64,000 nucleotides of DNA, taken from Melieria omissa. Taxonomy: Eukaryota > Arthropoda > Insecta > Diptera > Ulidiidae. The DNA is taken from assembly GCA_963971225.1 (NCBI GenBank), contig OZ020267.1, positions 8,149,574 through 8,213,573 of the forward strand. The letters run 5' to 3'. Each line of letters begins with the position of its first letter. Within the stretch, counting starts at the first letter, position 1. The notes beneath the pieces were generated by a model that did no database searches, was not told where the DNA came from, and saw nothing but the letters and a program-made list of their open reading frames with translations. The position numbers and the translations under genes were made by a program. Positions 34,701 to 45,489 of this stretch are shown one piece after another.

Positions 34701-36150
34701 CAAAATATGTAAAGCAAATAATTTTTCAACACCACTTTTCAACAACTGCAATACGCTCCCAGGCCAACGGGGCGTATGAGTAACAAATTGTCGGTTTAAG
34801 ATTTTCACTACTAAACTGAAGCAGCAATCATTCAAAATATGTAAGGCAAAGAATATTTCAACACCACTTTACAACAACTGCAATACGCTCTCAAGCCAAC
34901 GGGGCGTATGAGTAACAAATTTTCGGTTTAAGATTTTCACTACTAAACTATAGCAACATTTGTAAATTACACAAAATATGTAAGAAAAACATTTTTAAAG
35001 CAAAAAATATTTCAACACCACTTTTCAACAACTGCAATACGCTCTCAACCCAACGGGGCGTATGAGTAACAAATTTTTGGTTTAAGATTTTCACTACTAA
35101 ACTGAAGCAGCAATCATTCAAAATATGTAAAGCAAAGAATATTTCAACACCACTTTTCAACAACTACAATAAGTTCCCACACCAACGGGGCGTATGAGTA
35201 ACAAATTTTCGGTTTAAGATTTTCACTACTAAACTGAAGCAGCAATCATTCAAAATATGTAAAGCAAAGAATATTTCAACACCACTTTTCAACAACTACA
35301 ATAAGCTTCCACACCAACGGGGCGTATGAGTAACAAATTTTCGGTTTACGATTTTCACTACTAAACTGCAGCAACATTTCTAAATTACGCAAAATATATA
35401 AGCAAAACATTTTTCAGCGCCGCTTTGCAACAACTACAATAAGTTCCCACACCAACGGGGCGTATGAGTAACAAATTTTCGGTTTAAGATTTTCACTACT
35501 AAACTGAAGCAGCAATCATTCAAAATATGTAAAGCAAAGAATATTTCAACACCACTTTTCAACAACTACAATAAGTTCCCACACCAACGGGGCGTATGAG
35601 TAACAAATTTTTGGTTTAAGATTTTCACTACTAAACTGAAGCAGCAATCATTCAAAATATGTAAAGCAAAGAATATTTCAACACCACTTTTCAACAACTA
35701 CAATAAGTTCCCACACCAACGGGGCGTATGAGTAACAAATTTTCGGTTTACGATTTTCACTACTAAACTGCAGCAACATTTCTAAATTACGCAAAATATA
35801 TAAGCAAAACATTTTTCAGCGCCGCTTTGCAACAACTACAATAAGTTCCCACACCAACGGGGCGTATGAGTAACAAATTTTCGGTTTAAGATTTTCACTA
35901 CTAAACTGAAGCAGCAATCATTCAAAATATGTAAAGCAAAGAATTTTTCAACACCACTTTTTAACAACTGCAATACGCCTTCAAGCCAACGGGGCGTATG
36001 AGTAACAAATTTGCAGTTTAAGATTTTCACTACTAAACTGAAGCAGCAATTTCAAATCATACAAAATATGTAAGAAAAACATTTTTCAACACCACTTTGC
36101 AACTGCTGCATTAAGCTCCCAAGCCAACAAATGAGTAACAAATTTTCGGT
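34701..36150 (+). repeat. 132-bp tandem array with CAACGGGGCGTATGAGT core
   Basis: Ten full copies plus a broken last copy. The GGGGCGTATGAG core lies at 34769, 34901, 35055, 35187, 35319, 35457, 35589, 35721, 35859 and 35991, with spacings 132, 154, 132, 132, 138, 132, 132, 138 and 132. The 138-bp copies share a distinct version (GCAACATTTCTAAATTACGC, CAGCGCCGCTTTGC), making a three-unit, 402-bp higher-order repeat. Every unit has CAACGGGGCGTATGAGTAAC followed by TTTAAGATTTTCACTACTAA or close variants. No coding role is seen. Confidence 0.9.
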
Positions 36151-38899
36151 TTAAGATTTTCTTTACGAAAAATTGCTTGTTGTCTGCAATTGAATTGTTA
36201 AAACAATTTAAAGTCAACAATTTATATGGCAACTTAACTGCGCAACAATTGCAAACTAACAAACAATGCGCAAAGTGTGAATTGACGCCAAGCGACTCGC
36301 ACAAGATGCGAATTTTTGAATTTAAAAAACGCATTCGCCAAACGCCCGGGGGCACATCATTACCGCCAAAATACGCATAAATTATGGCATGTTGAGTGCT
36401 TTTTAATAAAATCTCTATTGGCAAGAAAATCGTAATTTCTTTGCTGCAGACAAATAAATTCGCTCCTCACACATTCATACAGAACACAGACACAAGCAAA
36501 GCAATATACAAAATTAAGTGCGTGTGTGTGTGTGCGCGCTGCTGCGCTGGCACAAAGGTGCGCCCGTTGCTGTATCGAGAATTAAATCATTATTGCGTGC
36601 GTCAAGAAGCTGCCGCCGGTAGGCGTTCACCGGAACGCCCACCCATGTGTGCGTGGCTGCCGTTTGTCAATCACGAACTCATCGCACCGCAACGCCAACC
36701 AAATGCACAACACGGCACGGCACAGCGTCGCTAATGTAAATGTAAAATGTTATTACCGCAATTTAGCGCAGCGCCCATAGCAAAGTCGACTGCGTCTGCT
36801 GTCCCGGTGGTTGGTTGTATGTGAAGCCGCTCGCAATTGGGGATTCCGCGAAACATTATTTTGCCGCGAATCAATTTCAGTCGTGATTGATGCCAATGTT
36901 AATTTTATTGAATGACGAAATTACTGCGCCGAAAAGCAACAGATTAACTTAAACACACACACGCACACAAATTGACTTGAATGCGAGTGGATTTTCGAAA
37001 TAATGTAACCACAATGTGCGCAATTTTGCACTCTTGAGTATTAAAGTGTTGATGGCTCAGTAATTTTTCAATGGGCCAATTAGGCGCCTGAAGCTACAAA
37101 AGTGTTTCAAAGTAGCTTCTAACGCAGTTCTAATTCAATGTTGGTGGAATGTTTCTTAATTGAAAATAACGCGCAAAAAGCCAGTAATCACTTGGAGACG
37201 AATCTGTGACACATCGAACTCAATTTGTGACTATAATCACTGCTAAAGAGCTGCCACCATAAGCAGTTCTGAACTGTTTATGAAATATTCAGTATTTCTC
37301 GTAAATTACTCATCAGTTGAGTGAAGTGTTTAAGCAACGTTCGAGCACAACAAGAAGTAAAAAAACGGACATCTTAAAGTCAATGCTCTTGAATTCCCCC
37401 TCAGCCGCACCAAGCATTAGTGCGAACGCAGACTTGAGGCCTCAAGCACAGCGCCCAGTGCGAGACGTTTATTTGAATGCAATTTTCTATCACGTCGAAC
37501 GTGTGAATAAGCGTTTTTAATTTGAAAATTTTCGTTGGCGAAAATCACCTACAGACCAGCGAGGCAGCGACTAAGCTGCTATAAAGTGCGCTAAACGCGC
37601 GGCTTATACGTGCAATATGACACACCACCACACCTCTACACCTCTGCACACCTGCGCACACACACACACACAGACACACAGACAATGCCACTGTCAGTAA
37701 CCAGCAATGGCATTGAGGTAAAGGAATTACTTGCTTACAACAAAGTACAACAAAACAAACAACAACAACAAATCACAACAACAACCACAACAAGACCAAC
37801 ATTGGCAAAGCAAAAGGAAAATTACCAACTGACGGTGGGTGCGGGCGTCTACGGCCGCTTTGACCTGTTGTGTGAAAAAGGCAAACGTGAAGCGTGGTGC
37901 GCGGTTGTGGGAGGCGCGGGCCAGCAGCCTGTTGCTTCAGCAGCAGGTCAACACGCATGGCAAATCGCATCTGGGGGAACTGCCATGGCACACAACAAGG
38001 CGCCGCCGAGCCGCTGAGCAGCTGAGCGCCGAAACGGTTCACTTCCAGCGACAGAGAGCCGCCTACAAAGCAACTGCAACTTTATGAGTTGGGAGCGCAA
38101 GCGAAACGATACGAATGCTGCCCTTCCAGGGCATCCAGGACATTGTGCTCAGCTGCAGTTACTCGTAGTGGCGCTGCAATGCCAAGCAGCCGCCTTAGCT
38201 GATCCTTGCCTGGCTTCGGCACGGAAGCAACAAATGGCTCGAAAGCTTTGCCTGCGAAGAGCTTTTTTCAATGTTGTGTGCGGGTGTAGCAACAACTTTT
38301 TGTGACAAACTGAAAATCTCTTTTTCCTCCTGTTCTCTCTGGCGAGTACGCGCTCTCTGCCTATTTTGCACTGTCTGTCAGTATGTGTGTGTGTGTATGT
38401 GTGGAACACTTTGCTATACAAATTTGAAGTGGGTGTCGGTTGCGGCGCTCTTCAGTCTGGCGCTCCACTTGTTTAGCTTTATTGCTTTTAGCAGACAGCT
38501 GCCAGTGGCGCACTTGGTTCGCTATCGTCGTCGTTGTTGTCGTTGTCGTCGTCGTTGTCGTTGTGATGGTCGGCAGCTGGTTGCTGGCAGCTTTTCCCGT
38601 AACGGTTCTAACGGCCGTCAGTCTAGGATAAACGCTTTAGTTGGACACAACAAGTGTGCGCGTGCAGAAAATTTCCATACACACAACGCAGCTCGAACCC
38701 TCGCAGCGCGCCGAATACTTCGATGCGACGGTAAAACGGAATTCCTTAGCCTGGCAGCAGTCAGCCTCCCCTCAATTGTTCGTGCCGCGCCCGCGTTCTC
38801 GTCCTCGGTTGGCGTTCATTAAGTGCAGGCAGCCATTTAACTGCCGCCAGCGGCTGCAGCCCCCATTGACGGAAATCAGCCAAACCGGAAAACGAGTTT
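36151..38899. other. non-coding DNA, GC-richer to the right
   Basis: Includes GT/CA microsatellites (36520-36535, 36952-36970, 37655-37682), CAA-type runs at about 37755-37790, and a GTCGTC/GTTGTC run at about 38520-38570. Overlapping frames up to 183 codons are explained by these runs and by GC content; none has domain character. Confidence 0.45.
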
Positions 38900-40424
38900 C
38901 GTCGTACGTTGCCGCCACCGTTATCGCTGTTGCCGTGTTGCGACGTTCTCGTTCGTCGTTGTCGTTGTCGTTGTTGTTGTGTTGGCGGCTCGTTGTTGTT
39001 GTTCGATTTTATTATTTGCCGCTGTCGCTGTCGCTGTCGCGGAAAGGGAAATTACGTATTTGCATTTTGTCGACTCGGTGGGGAAATTGACGCGCGCAGT
39101 TCGATTGTTGGTTGAACGCGGCGCGCGGGCTGCAGTGTGCGCGTCCGTTTGTGCCCATGTTTGTGCAAAGTAGTTTGCGCAACGGAAGTGTTAACACGTA
39201 AATAAAATCTGTTCGCCCTGCCCCTCGCGGTTGCGCCAACAAAGCTAACTGGCAGCTTAGCTAAGCCGCTTACAATCGCGTCAAGTTGTGTGGAGAATTA
39301 AAATATAAAAAAATTATTCATATGAAAAAATTGTGTGCAAAGAAAATGTGTTTAATTTAGTTGTTGTTGTTATTGTTCTTCAAGCAGGAAAGTGGCCATT
39401 GGCAACGGCGAAAGTGCAACGCCAAGCAGCAGCAGTTAAAAAGCATAAATTGTTGCTTTGCATGCGAAGCAAAAAATAAAAATATTTATGAGGCATAAAA
39501 TTTCAAGCTGAAAATTAACCAAATTAATCAGTAAATAAAAAAGCAACGCTGTATTCGGTACAAAACAAACAAAAAATAATAATTTGTATACGAAATCTTC
39601 TTGGAAATCAATACGCAAAGGGCAAAGGCGAAATTCAAAACAAAGAAGTAGTGAAAAAGTGTTTAAAAATTTGTGTTAATTTTTTTTAACAAACACATTT
39701 ATAGACAACGATTTAACACAAAATAAACATAAAAAAATTGTATTAGAGAAAATTTTAATAAACGCTTTAAAACACATAAAAAAGCTGCATTGGAATTTGT
39801 GGTTGAAATTTCTTCAAAAAATTATTTGGCAAAATTTTATTAATTTTTGTTTACTACAGAAAAAACTAAAATTAAAAGATCTTAAAATAGAAAAGCTACA
39901 CTCGAAACATATTTGCAATTTGTGGCAATTGTTCGCTGAAGTTTCTTAAAAAAATTTTCTAAGTTTTTGTTTACTACAGACAAGACTAAAGTTAAAAAAA
40001 GCAGCTGCGTGCTAACTTAACGTAACGTTTCAACTTCTAATCCACCGATTTTTCGTAAACATACGCATTATAAATGCTTAACCAGAACAACAACAACAAG
40101 CAAGTCGTAGAAAAGTTATTTTTGTAGCGATTTTCCTTATGTAATCCGACACAAATATCCACAAATCGCAGCCCTCGCACAATTTACTCAAAAATAAGAA
40201 AACAAGTTCATGCAACAAAATTGTGAAGATAATCAAACCTACGTAATTCAAGCCGCCTGCAACAACTTGAAATTAATATTTCGTGTTACTGAATAAAACA
40301 ATTTTCCAAGTGTATCTCGCACACATTGCGGCATCGAATTCTATTGTTTTTGCATTCCCGCCCACCCACCTACACACGCCCGCCCGCCTACCCAACGGAC
40401 CGAGGAGCACCAAACTAACCAAAC
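38900..40424 (+). promoter_or_regulatory. candidate promoter and 5'UTR zone
   Basis: A GC- and CpG-rich block at about 38880-39170 (GTCGTTGTC and CTGTCGCTGTCGC runs) passes into 1.2 kb of A-rich, CAA-containing sequence without long frames, then into the start codon at 40425. This order resembles a long fly 5'UTR behind a GC-rich start region. I see no unambiguous TATA box, and the initiator-like words are too common to place a start site. This is inferred mainly from position relative to the exon. Confidence 0.25.
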
Positions 40425-40482
40425 ATGTATAACTTTTGGATAATCGTTTTATGTCTAGGATTATTAGCAACAAAGCCAATAA
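40425..40482 (+). CDS. first coding exon with signal peptide, gene unknown
   Basis: The exon encodes MYNFWIIVLCLGLLATKPI plus one base. It has a short polar start, then a hydrophobic core IIVLCLGLLA, and small residues near a likely cleavage region, so it looks like a secretory signal peptide for a secreted or membrane protein. Start choice: CCAAAC precedes the ATG, a good fly context, and an in-frame TAA lies at 40416-40418, so no upstream start in this frame is possible. The exon ends at a consensus donor, AATAA|GTAAGT, in phase 1, as is usual for signal-peptide exons. Without splicing the frame stops after 40 codons. No later exon is recognised before the window ends, implying a first intron above 23 kb if the call is right. 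The product cannot be named from 19 residues. Confidence 0.5.
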
Positions 40483-40488
40483 GTAAGT
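40483..40488 (+). other. 5' splice donor GTAAGT
   Basis: Consensus donor directly after the signal-peptide codons, splitting a codon in phase 1. The matching acceptor is not identified in the window. Confidence 0.45.
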
Positions 40489-41320
40489 TTGAGTGTTTCT
40501 CTGTTTGCTTAATGCTCGACTGCGATGAAATCGCATTTCCATTATAAGCTGTGCGCCGCTTATGCCAAGTGCCACTACAATTACTTGTCTAAAAATTAAA
40601 TTAGTTTTAGTTAAAAATAAAATACTTGAAGTAATTATGGAAAGTTTGTGAAAGAATGTGCGAATGCGACTTCGGTGAGTTTTGTGAGGTTTCAATGGTT
40701 TTGATTCACAATTAGAAATGCTCGCGTGGACTTCTGCATATTTTTAGGAGCTTACTTTGTGACGTCTCTAGTTGTTTTTGGATTTATTGTTGTTGTGTTT
40801 CACAAATTGTTTGAAAAGAAAAATATGCAAAAGTTGAAGCAAAATCATTGAGTATGAGACGCACTAATCAATTGCGGTGCCTCAGTCGTAACTCCAGCAA
40901 AAAGCGGTCTCTGTGCTTTCGAATCACTGATTTATTGGCTGGGAGTGCAACTAGACAACTTCTATTGTTGTGGTTGAGGACCAGAGCAGAAGTAGGCTTG
41001 CTTTGTCAGAAGTAGTCTTCACTTTCTTGGCTCACCGTTCTTTAACTGAATGGCCTAGCTATCATCAATGGGCATCAAGGACACACAGTGTTGCAAGTTC
41101 ATATAGCGCAGTGACAAAAATAGAAGGAGTGGCTGTATATAAATGAAATTTAGTATACAGTTATTGTATGAGTAAAGAATCTACTGTGCAAAATTTCAGT
41201 GAAACCCGACCAAAACTTAGAGCACCTTCCATACAAACGGATTTTTAAAAACATTGTATCAACAATGACAAATATCTCAATTCACACAAGCTACGTTCAA
41301 AATATTTGTATTTTGATATA
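40489..41320. other. non-coding DNA, possible intron start
   Basis: A 140-codon minus-strand frame overlaps the exon region but has no domain character. Nothing else is seen. Confidence 0.45.
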
Positions 41321-41497
41321 CAGTGCTTTTCGCTTATAACGAACCCGTTTAAAACGATTTTCCGCCTAAAACGAACCAATTTTAAAAATACGTGCTCTAT
41401 CTTTTCGCTTATTACGGACCCCTTTTAAAGCGAACTTTCGGTTAAAACGAACCATTTTGCCCGGTCCCTCGAAGTTCGCTTTGAGTGAAAAGTACTG
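41321..41497. mobile_element. pogo-like MITE (177 bp) with TA target site
   Basis: Terminal inverted repeats CAGTGCTTTTCGCTTATAAC at the left and CAGTACTTTTCACTCAAAGC (reverse complement of the right end) match at 19 of the first 24 positions. A TA dinucleotide lies on each side (41319-41320 and 41498-41499). The CAGT start, an internal CGCTTA word and TA target choice fit pogo/Tigger-type Tc1-mariner relatives. Inside, a block with CGCTTATAACGAACCC is repeated as CGCTTATTACGGACCC about 80 bp later. No coding sequence. Confidence 0.7.
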
Positions 41498-42189
41498 TAT
41501 ATATATTTATAAATGTGTATGTACTATTACTATGTAGCTAAAATGCACTAATTTCAAAAGTGATTAATATTAAAAATTCCAAATTGCTTCACAGCTGCTC
41601 AGAAATTGCTCCTAGAGGGTTAAAATCTATGACTGTCCCCTACTAGTTTTTCTTACTGAACATTTCTTTCAAACATATTTGTATCCTATCTCCAACTCTT
41701 AATGAGGCTCCCATACAAAATCAATGTTTTTATAAAATGTGCTCCCAGGTTGACCCCAGACGCATCATATGTAAGACTGACCCCGTTTTATTTCCTCTTC
41801 CAAATATTTTTTCCATACACATCTATTTGCTTTATCCAATTTTTAAGGGGACTTTCATACAAAACTAGTAATTTTCAATGGAATTGATTACCCAGTTTTA
41901 AATTTTGTATAAAGTTAAGTAAGCAAGGAAACATCATATTTCGAAAACTACAGACCCAATTTGAATAATTTTTTCAATAATCATCAACATTTTTGAGCAT
42001 AAAAAACACAAAATTAACTAATTAAATTTCGAAAATTCACCACCAGAGGGCGCCTCCCTTACAAACGTAATTTTGAGGCTGTCAACTTTTGGCTTTGTAC
42101 GAAGCAAAAATCAAGGTGTATTGTCAAAATTTCATTAACTCTTCTATTTCGAATATAATTTTAATCATTATTGATTTTCCAAAGCCATC
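41498..42189. other. non-coding DNA, no gene seen
   Basis: AT-rich sequence with a few CCCATACAAAA-like words (41700-41870). No gene recognised. Confidence 0.5.
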
Positions 42190-42248
42190 TGTTTATGCGT
42201 ATCGCGGCGGAGCGGGTTAAATAAAATACACGGTTGGGTTCGGTTTTC
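42190..42248 (-). repeat. 3' LTR terminal part
   Basis: The 59 bp from TGTTTATGCG to GGTTTTC are identical to the other end. On the element's own strand the LTR ends in CATAAACA. The LTR must extend further right: an AATAAA polyadenylation word lies a few bases beyond on that strand (about 42255-42265). Its true start is uncertain; a TGTACAG at about 42417 on the minus strand is one candidate. Confidence 0.7.
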
Positions 42249-42999
42249 GTTGGTCTTTATTCTTCGATGTTCAAAAGACGAGAGTTGTACAAAGAATACA
42301 TGAAACACTGAACGACACAAACGGCCGAAGCCGGGGAGCAGACAATAGGGGGAAATATGAGTACAAAAGGTGAAGGAAAGGAAGGGATTAGAGGTGGGAT
42401 CGACAGATCACTGTACAATCACAGCACTCATTTAGCCATCGTGGCCGCCATTGCAGAGTGCAATTAATGATGTGTCCGGGTGTCGGGTTGCCGAGACCTC
42501 TGGTGGTCTAGCTGCTGGGGGTGCGGCTCACGACAGACTGGCTGTGGATGCGCTTAGGGGTGCGCTGATAACCTCTTTGCGTTGGATGATCGGTCGGTCC
42601 GTGCGGAGCAAGACTGAGGCACCTGCTGCGATGGTTGATCTGTAAAAAGATTAGATGTCAGAGGATGGAAATTAGAATGTGGACATCGTGTGCATGGGAA
42701 ATAGTGGCTAAGCTGCAGGGTTTGCGTAAGCCGAGGGAATATGGGAAAAATACATATAACAATTGGCCAAGTTGCCATTTACTTTTTCGAAGTGAATGGG
42801 GATTTTCGGAGTATTTTTAGATATATATATTCCTGTTCGCAGGGCTCGAGAGAAGCAGGAGACCCGACCGAGAATGTCGGTTTGCTCTTCGAGAGGGTGG
42901 TGGCAGTCAACCGCTCTTTGATCCGGAGTTGTAACTGTTTGAGCATGAGAATGGCTGGAGCCGTTCCACCCGAGAGGGAGATCTTATAGATCTTGGAGT
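42249..42999 (-). other. BEL 3' region between gag-protease and LTR
   Basis: About 750 bp without an RT, RNase H or integrase motif on the minus strand. The deletion that removed pol falls here or within the last 150 codons of the frame. Short frames on both strands have no family resemblance. Confidence 0.5.
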
Positions 43000-45489
43000 T
43001 TATACCCGATCAGTCCGACGTCTGCGGGATTTGCAGCGTTTGGAGCACGTCGCACTGGAGTGGCGACTGTCCTCTTTTTGGACCCGGGATGGAGTCGGTG
43101 CAATGAGGAATTGCGAGGGATTGCAATTTCCGTCAGTTGCTGTGAATGTGGGCCGTTTTTGGCGAACCCCTTTGGGAGGTTTCATTGGAGGCGAAAGCCC
43201 TCCTGCGGGGTCGAAACGGTTGGCAACGAAGGGGGGAATTTGCCGGTTTGGGAATGAGTTTGCAGGAGTAGTAGGTTCAAAGCGATTTTCCATTAATTCC
43301 TGGGGTGGAAACCCTACGGGATTGAGGGCGGCAATCACTTGCGAAAGAGCTTCCTTTAGGGCAGGAAGATTATTTCGAAGGGCGTGTCCAGTGTGCATAT
43401 GGCGACTTGGTACCTCTGTGGCACATGTCAAATGCGAAGAAGGGGGTACTGGACCGCTTAATACCCACCCGAATACTGTATGCTGAGCAAGTAAGCTGCC
43501 ACATACATTCCGGTGGATACCTTCGAGCATGATCTGCGGGATGAGATCACTGCCAATCACTATATCAATCTGCGCTGTCTCGAAGGGATTTGGATCAGCG
43601 AGTTCTAGCATGGCGATATGTTTCATATTAGGGGGGTGTATGTGACGAGGTGGGAGCAATTTCGTAAGCTCTTGGAGCACGATAGCTTGCACGGGGAGTT
43701 TCGTGCTAGTTTGAGGGACTGCCAATGTCAAGAAGCATGTATGATTGGCATTTTGCACAACCTGACCGCCCATGCCCGAGATTTGGAAGGGGGATTTCTC
43801 GATTGGCAATTTGAGGCGTTTCTGGACCTTCGAGGAAATGAAGGTACGCTGAGAGGCTTGGTCGATCAACGCTCGAACTTTGAACAACTTTCCTGCGTGC
43901 TCAATAGACACCAGTGCCGTAGGCAGAAGGGATTGGGTGCCATTATTAGAGTGGAGGGCTTGTACTTTGGGCGTACTTTGCCTGGAAGATGTGCGGGGTT
44001 GCGCATCCGAAAGGGGAGAATGAGTAGCAGAGTTGTTGTGCGTTCGTTTTGGAGCTGTTGCGACCTGTGGAGTGGTCGAATGCGACAGATTAAGCGATTG
44101 AGAGAGCTGCGCATTGCCTTTGGGGAAATGAAGCATAGAATGGTGCTTCATTTGGCAATATACGCACGTGAAATTGCTTGTACAATCTTTAGTGAGGTGT
44201 GATGTAGCAAGACAATTCACGCAGAGATTTTGCTTCTTAACGTATTTTAATCGACTCTGGGGGGTGAGTCCTTTGAAGTTCTGGCAAGTCCGTATGGGAT
44301 GATTTGCGTTGCAGAGTTTGCACGCGAAGTCCCTTTTCACTTGAGTGTGATAATTTAGGGATTTGTGTGGCCGATTTGGGAGGACATTGGAAGTCGAAGG
44401 TTGAGACGGTTTCGGCTTAGAAAGGCGAATACTTTGCAACCGTTCAAGTACCTCATATCTGCCGGTCAGGAACTCATCCATTTGCGACCAGGGTGGCAGA
44501 TCCTTCCGGGATGTCAATGATTGCTCCCATAGAGCAAGTGTCTCTTGGGGCAATTTGGTACAACATATGTAAACCAATAGCGGATCCCAATTGTCAGTGT
44601 CCACGGCCTGAGTATTGAGAACAGACAGACAATTGTTTATTGTGTTTTGGATCCGCTGAAGTGCCTCACTATCTTCAGTGTGGGCAGGAGCGATATTTAG
44701 GAGGGATCTGATTTGGGTGTCAACCAAAATGCGTTTATTTTCATAACGGGATTTTAGGGCATCCCACGCGAGTCCGAAATTCTCATCGGTTAATGCATAT
44801 TGCTTAACAATAGCACCGGCTTTACCTTGCGTCTTGTATCGGAGGTGATACAATTTTTGGGCTGGAGTGAGCTGGGGGTGGTTGATGTAAACCGCGGTAA
44901 ACATGTCCCGAAAGGACGGCCACTGCTCATAGCCCCCGAAAAAGGTTTCGGTATCACAAGGCGGAACTTGTAGGCAAATGAAGGGGGTATTTGCTGGTTC
45001 TAGGGGTCGAACCGGTTCCATATGCGCAGCGGGCTGGGGGGACTGAGTTTGGAGCATCTCAATGATGTCCGACATCTGAGCCATGCACAACTCGTACTGG
45101 TCTGTGCAGGCGTCGATTTTTTGCCTAGCCGACTCTTTGAAACCGTCGGGCTGGCTGTTGTCTTCAGCACTAAAGACTGCCTCATGTGCGCACATAAGCC
45201 TCTCCCATTGGGCTTGCAAATTTTTTTGCTTAATTTGGACCAGGGATTTGGTCAAATTCTCAATGGGGACCGATGAAAATTTTGTGCATAATAGCACGAG
45301 CTGTTCGTACTCGAAAGTAAATTTTGCAACACTGGGATCGGTTGCTTTCGGACTAGAGAGTTTGGAGCGAGTGTTTGGTGGCTCCCGAGTGACAGGAACT
45401 GTCAAACGTGCACTGGGTGACTTTGTGTATCTGGAGGAAGGAGTCTCCATTGTGACAAGTTGGCGTTTAGGGGATCGCTCAACAGGCAT
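43000..45489 (-). CDS. gag: BEL/Pao Gag-protease polyprotein (829 aa)
   Basis: One uninterrupted frame. The open reading continues 82 codons upstream, but that part is a translated TATATG repeat, so the start MPVERSPKRQ (ATG at 45489) is preferred. Domains: a coiled, basic N-terminal region (1-150); the BEL/Pao Gag core (DUF1759-like, about 180-345) with FFGGYEQWPSFRDMF; three zinc-knuckle-like motifs at about 390-402, 423-436 (canonical CX2CX4HX4C) and 442-453; and a retroviral-type aspartic protease (DUF1758-like, about 520-680) with ALIDQAS at 540-546 and IVIGSD near 643-648. The usual D-S/T-G is D-Q-A-S here. After GWVLSGP (about 674) the expected reverse transcriptase is absent; 150 unrelated residues follow to the stop. 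A full-length family polyprotein would be roughly twice as long. Confidence 0.85.
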   Translation of the reverse strand: MPVERSPKRQLVTMETPSSRYTKSPSARLTVPVTREPPNTRSKLSSPKATDPSVAKFTFEYEQLVLLCTKFSSVPIENLTKSLVQIKQKNLQAQWERLMCAHEAVFSAEDNSQPDGFKESARQKIDACTDQYELCMAQMSDIIEMLQTQSPQPAAHMEPVRPLEPANTPFICLQVPPCDTETFFGGYEQWPSFRDMFTAVYINHPQLTPAQKLYHLRYKTQGKAGAIVKQYALTDENFGLAWDALKSRYENKRILVDTQIRSLLNIAPAHTEDSEALQRIQNTINNCLSVLNTQAVDTDNWDPLLVYICCTKLPQETLALWEQSLTSRKDLPPWSQMDEFLTGRYEVLERLQSIRLSKPKPSQPSTSNVLPNRPHKSLNYHTQVKRDFACKLCNANHPIRTCQNFKGLTPQSRLKYVKKQNLCVNCLATSHLTKDCTSNFTCVYCQMKHHSMLHFPKGNAQLSQSLNLSHSTTPQVATAPKRTHNNSATHSPLSDAQPRTSSRQSTPKVQALHSNNGTQSLLPTALVSIEHAGKLFKVRALIDQASQRTFISSKVQKRLKLPIEKSPFQISGMGGQVVQNANHTCFLTLAVPQTSTKLPVQAIVLQELTKLLPPRHIHPPNMKHIAMLELADPNPFETAQIDIVIGSDLIPQIMLEGIHRNVCGSLLAQHTVFGWVLSGPVPPSSHLTCATEVPSRHMHTGHALRNNLPALKEALSQVIAALNPVGFPPQELMENRFEPTTPANSFPNRQIPPFVANRFDPAGGLSPPMKPPKGVRQKRPTFTATDGNCNPSQFLIAPTPSRVQKEDSRHSSATCSKRCKSRRRRTDRV

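Noticed and set aside
34701..36150. CRISPR-like regularly spaced repeats
   Set aside because: The units are contiguous eukaryotic tandem repeats with no unique spacers and no cas genes.
38271..38822. 183-codon plus-strand frame
   Set aside because: Driven by GTCGTC/GTTGTC repeats; overlapping frames on both strands are equally long.
43618..44202. 194-codon plus-strand frame inside the BEL element
   Set aside because: Antisense shadow of the gag-protease frame.
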